Shown here piece by piece: positions 60,234-64,000 of a stretch of 64,000 nt of DNA. Made by a program: the position numbers and the translations under genes. Source of the DNA: CALHRB01 sp964473465. GTDB taxonomy: Bacteria; Bacteroidota; Ignavibacteria; Kapaibacteriales; UBA2268. Under the pieces are notes generated by a model. That model did no database searches and was not told where the DNA came from. It saw only the letters and a list, made by a program, of their open reading frames with translations. Every line of letters begins with the position of its first letter. Position 1 is the stretch's first letter. The stretch is from the NCBI GenBank assembly GCA_964473465.1, contig CAYYPE010000009.1, positions 1 to 64,000 on the forward strand, in the 5' to 3' direction.

Positions 60234-60836
60234 ATGAATTACACAGGACCTAAGGTCAAAATTTCGAGAAAACTTGGATTAGAACTTACAGTTAAATCAA
60301 GAAAATATACTGAAAAGAAACCGTATCCACCGGGACAACATGGTCAGATGAAAAGAAGAGCAAAACAATCTGACTATGGAAAACAATTGCTTGAAAAACA
60401 AAGGTTGAGATTACAATTTAACCTTTCTGAAAAACAAATGAGAAATTATTACAAAAAGGCTACAAGATTGACCGGTAATACTGGTGATTTATTAATCCAG
60501 CTGATTGAACAAAGGCTTGACTCCATTATCACCAGAGCAGGGATTGCACCTTCTATATATGCAGCAAGACAATATATATCCCACGGTCATATTTTGGTTA
60601 ATGGTCGAAGAGTTAACGTTGCATCTTACAGTGTCAAGGTAAATGATTTAATTTCAGTCAAAGAAAAAAGCAGAAAATTAGACTGTTTCAAAGATTCAAT
60701 TCGTTCAGCTTCTCCTCCGGCTTATATTGAGCTATCAAAAGCTGATTTTTCTGCAAAATTTTTATATGTTCCACCAAGAGAGGAAATACCCGTTATTTGC
60801 GAAGTTCCTCTTGTTGTTGAATACTATTCAAGATAA
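60234..60836 (+). CDS. rpsD: 30S ribosomal protein S4
   Basis: Primary 16S rRNA-binding protein. 200 residues: MNYTGPKVKISRKLGLELT, KKPYPPGQHGQMKRRAKQSD, YGKQLLEKQRLRLQFNLSEK, and the S4 RNA-binding domain RLDSIITRAGIAPSIYAARQ, YISHGHILVNGRRVNVASYS. The N-terminus lacks the four-Cys zinc site (C-minus type). Unusually it stands alone, with its own promoter and terminator, not beside rpsK and rpoA. It could be the only copy or a paralogue. Confidence 0.95.
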   Translation: MNYTGPKVKISRKLGLELTVKSRKYTEKKPYPPGQHGQMKRRAKQSDYGKQLLEKQRLRLQFNLSEKQMRNYYKKATRLTGNTGDLLIQLIEQRLDSIITRAGIAPSIYAARQYISHGHILVNGRRVNVASYSVKVNDLISVKEKSRKLDCFKDSIRSASPPAYIELSKADFSAKFLYVPPREEIPVICEVPLVVEYYSR

Positions 60837-60857
60837 TTTATGTTAAAACTAAAATAT

Positions 60858-60889
60858 AAAACCTTTCGGTCTTTCTGAAAGGTTTTTTT
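60858..60889 (+). terminator. Rho-independent terminator of rpsD
   Basis: Stem AAAACCTTTC/GAAAGGTTTT (60858-60867 with 60877-60886), a 9-base loop, then T residues, 22 bases after the rpsD stop. Confidence 0.9.
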
Positions 60890-60906
60890 ATTTTTTATTA
60901 TTTGAA

Positions 60907-61800
60907 ATGAATAGACGAGAATTATTGAATATTGTATTTTTTTCGATTCCATTTTTCTATGGATTTAGATACTCTAATCCTTCAGAGAATAAAAAGTTCG
61001 AAACAAATAAAGAATCTATTGAAATATTCAATAATCTGGTTGATAAATATATTAATAACCCTGATAAGAATTATTCATCAATAAACAGATTAATAATTGA
61101 CTTTTCAAAAGAATTTATTGGATACCCTTACAAATCAGGAACCTTGGAAGGTCAGGGCGAAGAAATCTGCCGATTTGATTTAACTGGTTTTGATTGTTTT
61201 ACTTTGGTTGAATCAACATTATGTTTATCGAGAATATATACAAAAGGACTTCACAACATTGAAGATTTTGTTGATGAATTGATTTATACGAGATATCGAA
61301 ACGGCATTCTTGATGGCTATCCATCAAGACTTCACTATACTGCTGACTGGGCTTTTGATAATATCAAAAAAAATGTTGTTGAAGACTTAACGAAAGAACT
61401 TGGAGGGATTAAATTGCCAGTCAATGTGAGTTTTATGTCTTCAAATCCTGATTTATATCATGCACTGGAAGGCAATAAACCATATATTGATAAAATCAAA
61501 AGTATTGAAAATGAAATTAATTCCCGTAATTACTATTACATCCCAAAACATAAAATCAAGGAAATTGAACCTTTCATTCGCAATGCAGATATTATTTGCA
61601 TAGCCACAAATAAAAAAGGATTGGACTATTCCCATGTAGGCTTAGCATATATAGAAGAAACAAAGAAAACTAAAAAAGCGAGACTGATTCATGCTTCTTC
61701 AAAACAAAAAAAAGTCATAATTGATAAAACTATTAGTGAATATCTATCTGAATCATCAAATTCAATAGGTATAACAATACTAAGACCCATGGAAGTTTAA
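60907..61800 (+). CDS. DUF1460 family protein (NlpC/P60-like amidase fold)
   Basis: 297 residues with a short N-terminal hydrophobic segment (8-20) as signal. The DUF1460 blocks are present: FDLTGFDCFTLVESTLCLSR with the presumed nucleophile Cys, FVDELIYTRYRNGILDGYPS, RLHYTADWAFDN and LDYSHVGLAY with the presumed His. Related proteins hydrolyse N-acetylmuramoyl-L-alanine or other peptidoglycan bonds in the periplasm. It lies downstream of the rpsD terminator and 75 bases before lepA. Confidence 0.87.
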   Translation: MNRRELLNIVFFSIPFFYGFRYSNPSENKKFETNKESIEIFNNLVDKYINNPDKNYSSINRLIIDFSKEFIGYPYKSGTLEGQGEEICRFDLTGFDCFTLVESTLCLSRIYTKGLHNIEDFVDELIYTRYRNGILDGYPSRLHYTADWAFDNIKKNVVEDLTKELGGIKLPVNVSFMSSNPDLYHALEGNKPYIDKIKSIENEINSRNYYYIPKHKIKEIEPFIRNADIICIATNKKGLDYSHVGLAYIEETKKTKKARLIHASSKQKKVIIDKTISEYLSESSNSIGITILRPMEV

Positions 61801-61875
61801 ATTTAATACTAAAATGATATATTTAACGGTCTTTAATAATTTACTTTAACACAATTGGAGATTTCTTTTTTTTAG

Positions 61876-63678
61876 ATGGAAAATTACCGTAATTTCTGCA
61901 TAATTGCACACATAGATCATGGTAAATCAACTCTCGCCGATAGGCTTCTCGAAATGACGGGAAGAGTTTCGAAAAGAGAAATGATAACTAATCAGATTCT
62001 TGATGATAACCCTCTTGAGCAGGAGCGTGGTATTACAATTAAATTGCATGCAATCCAAATGGAATACTCTGCGAAAGATGGGAACAATTATGTCTTAAAC
62101 TTGATAGATACTCCCGGACACGTTGATTTTACTTACGAAGTCTCCCGCTCTCTCGCTGCTTGTGAAGGTGCATTATTAGTTGTTGATGCCACACAGGGAG
62201 TTGAAGCTCAAACAATAAGTAACCTTTATTTAGCTATTGACTCTAATATCGAAATTATACCAGTCATCAATAAAATTGATCTGCCAAGTGCTGAAACCAC
62301 TATAGAAAATGTTACCCAGCAATTAATAGATCTTATTGGTTGTAAAAGGGAAGAAATCATCTATACATCTGCAAAGCAAGGAATTGGTATCGAGCAGATC
62401 CTTGAAGCAATTGTAAAAAGAATTCCTCCACCAAAAGGTGATCCAAATGCTCCACTAAGAGCTTTAATTTATGATTCTATCTTTGATTCATACAGGGGTG
62501 TTATAGTTAATGTAAGAATTTTTGATGGGACGGTTAGGGAAAAAGATAAAATACTCCTTATGGCAACTGAGCAGACCTACGAAGTTGAAGAAGTGGGTGT
62601 TTTATATATGAAAAGGTTTAGAACAGGCGAATTATCCGCAGGAAATGTGGGTTACCTTATAGCCGGTATTCGTAATTTAAAAGATACAAAAGTTGGTGAT
62701 ACAATAACTCATTTTCATAATCCTTGCGACAGCCCAATTGCAGGTTTCAAGGTTGTCAAACCTATGGTTTTCAGTGGTATTTATCCAGCAAGTGCAGACG
62801 ACTTCGAATCCCTCAGAGACTCCTTGGCTAAACTTGTTCTTAATGATGCTGCCATTACGTATGAGCCGGAAACATCTTCAGCTCTTGGATTTGGATTCCG
62901 CTGCGGTTTTCTTGGATTGCTTCATATGGAGATTGTGCAGGAAAGATTGGAAAGAGAATTCAATCAGAACATCGTTACAACTGTTCCCAATGTTAGATAC
63001 AAAGTAATTAAAACTAACGGCGAGGAATTTTTCATAGAAAATCCAGCACAGTTACCACCAATTGTTCAGGTCAGCGAAATTCAGGAACCTTTTATCAAAG
63101 CTCAAATTATAACACCTAATGAATATGTAGGAGCTATAATGAAACTATGTCTTGACAGACGTGGATCTATCAAAAATACTACTTATCTTTCTGCTGATAG
63201 GGTTGATTTACACTTTGAACTGCCATTAGCGGAAGTAATTTTTGATTTTTATGATAAACTAAAATCTGTTACCCGAGGTTATGCCTCGCTTGATTACGAA
63301 TTCTTAGAATACAGAACAGAAGATTTGGTAAAACTTGATATACTTCTTAACGGAGAACCTGTTGATGCACTCTCGACCATAGTCCATAGGGCTAAATCCT
63401 TTTACTGGGGACAAAAATTATGTTCAAAACTCAAAGAGTTAATACCGAGACAAATGTTTGAGGTTACAATTCAAGCAGCTATTGGTTCAAGAGTGATTTC
63501 CCGAGCAAATGTTCAGGCTATGAGAAAAAATGTTCTATCAAAATGCTATGGTGGTGATATTACCCGAAAGCGAAAACTGCTCGAAAAACAAAAAGAAGGA
63601 AAGAAAAGAATGAAGCAGGTAGGTCGTGTGGAGATACCACAGGAAGCATTTCTTGCTGTATTAAGTATTGAAGATTAA
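61876..63678 (+). CDS. lepA: Elongation factor 4 (LepA), ribosomal back-translocase
   Basis: Translational GTPase acting on stalled or stressed ribosomes. GTP-binding motifs: AHIDHGKSTLADRLLE (G1), RGITIKLHAIQM (G2), DTPGHVDF (G3), NKIDLP (G4) and TSAKQGIG (G5). The LepA-specific C-terminal domain ends with GDITRKRKLLEKQKEGKKRM and a QVGRVEIPQEAFLAVL tail. Length 600 is exact for the family. It is followed after 16 bases by lepB, the common gene pair. Confidence 0.97.
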   Translation: MENYRNFCIIAHIDHGKSTLADRLLEMTGRVSKREMITNQILDDNPLEQERGITIKLHAIQMEYSAKDGNNYVLNLIDTPGHVDFTYEVSRSLAACEGALLVVDATQGVEAQTISNLYLAIDSNIEIIPVINKIDLPSAETTIENVTQQLIDLIGCKREEIIYTSAKQGIGIEQILEAIVKRIPPPKGDPNAPLRALIYDSIFDSYRGVIVNVRIFDGTVREKDKILLMATEQTYEVEEVGVLYMKRFRTGELSAGNVGYLIAGIRNLKDTKVGDTITHFHNPCDSPIAGFKVVKPMVFSGIYPASADDFESLRDSLAKLVLNDAAITYEPETSSALGFGFRCGFLGLLHMEIVQERLEREFNQNIVTTVPNVRYKVIKTNGEEFFIENPAQLPPIVQVSEIQEPFIKAQIITPNEYVGAIMKLCLDRRGSIKNTTYLSADRVDLHFELPLAEVIFDFYDKLKSVTRGYASLDYEFLEYRTEDLVKLDILLNGEPVDALSTIVHRAKSFYWGQKLCSKLKELIPRQMFEVTIQAAIGSRVISRANVQAMRKNVLSKCYGGDITRKRKLLEKQKEGKKRMKQVGRVEIPQEAFLAVLSIED

Positions 63679-63694
63679 TTTTTTTAAGGTAAAA

Positions 63695-64000
63695 ATGAAT
63701 ATTTTTGGAAAAAAAAGAAAAGAGCAAAAAACTTACGAACTTATCAAAGTTCCTGAAAATGCCAATTTTTTCACTAAAGCATGGATCTGGTATCGTAACT
63801 ATAGAATAAAACAAAAAATAAAAAAACAGAAGCCTCAGACTTTTGGGGAGACTATCTGGTCATGGACAAAAACCCTTGTTGGAGCAATCATAATCGTTAT
63901 GATTATCAATGGCTTGCTGATTGCTTCATTTGTTGTTCCAACAGGTTCAATGGAAAATACTGTTATGACTGGTGATTTTCTTTTTGTTAATAAATTCATA
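63695..64000 (+). CDS. lepB: Signal peptidase I, 5' part only
   Basis: Open to the window edge, 102 codons visible. A basic start is followed by a hydrophobic helix (about 60-82) and VPTGSMENTVMTGDFLFVNK, in which Ser85 in the TGSM motif is the catalytic nucleophile of type I signal peptidase; the catalytic Lys would lie beyond the window. AAGGT precedes the ATG. It removes signal peptides of exported proteins at the outer face of the inner membrane. Co-directional with lepA. Confidence 0.93.
   Translation, partial: MNIFGKKRKEQKTYELIKVPENANFFTKAWIWYRNYRIKQKIKKQKPQTFGETIWSWTKTLVGAIIIVMIINGLLIASFVVPTGSMENTVMTGDFLFVNKFI

Overview
The window is a 64 kb piece of an AT-rich Gram-negative bacterial chromosome. 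It most likely comes from the Bacteroidota/Ignavibacteriota/Kapabacteria side of the FCB group. Seen in the sequence: three secreted proteins end in type-A (type IX secretion) C-terminal sorting domains; several -7 promoter boxes fit the Bacteroidota consensus TAnnTTTG; LPS genes are present (Kdo transferase, heptosyltransferase-like GT9) with LolA, OmpA and beta-barrel proteins. The exact lineage is inference. Both strands are used in short operons and there is no rRNA, CRISPR array, insertion sequence or prophage. Intergenic gaps are nearly all under 250 bp.

Layout. 0-4.4 kb: the end of an M16 peptidase, queG, and a secreted protein built of GND-Y repeats. 4.5-6.5 kb: a TPR/SpoIIE-type phosphatase. 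6.5-13.7 kb: a minus-strand respiratory cluster with a cytochrome b561-heptahaem fusion, a 13-haem membrane cytochrome, a monohaem cytochrome, a Tat/lipoprotein Rieske protein, a beta-barrel with an N-terminal haem motif, and a hexahaem lipoprotein on a collagen-like stalk. 14-22.6 kb: OmpA, DUF3108, LolA, a PLP enzyme, an MGMT-like protein and a large T9SS cargo. 22.6-27.5 kb: MFS transporter, polysaccharide flippase and heparinase-like lyase. 27.6-35.1 kb: HicB-like orphan, CPBP protease, TPR protein, NamZ-type muramidase, a cysteine-rich secreted protein whose signal peptide is encoded by a heptanucleotide tandem repeat, another T9SS cargo and a phosphodiester glycosidase. 35.2-46.2 kb: enoyl-CoA hydratase, WaaA, guanine deaminase, GT9, STAS protein, PspC/LiaF-like membrane proteins, methyltransferase, LamG cargo and GT4. 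46.2-50.4 kb: a signalling cluster (two histidine-kinase proteins, HDOD, HD-GYP-associated domain). 50.5-54.7 kb: rseP-dxr-rng. 54.8-64 kb: SRP RNA, two tRNA-Arg genes, a TlpA-like thioredoxin, menG, a split acyl-CoA carboxylase alpha subunit, rpsT, rpsD, a DUF1460 protein, lepA and the start of lepB.

How it fits together. The most unusual block is the haem cluster. In total it carries 28 c-type haem motifs plus a membrane b-type domain, in proteins predicted for the inner membrane, periplasm and outer membrane. This suggests a quinol-to-outside (or outside-to-quinone) electron route that has no recognisable terminal reductase in the window. The second striking item is the contingency-type repeat at 31.4 kb, where gain or loss of one 7-bp unit would shut off a secreted protein. 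The rest is mostly housekeeping, envelope biogenesis and signalling.
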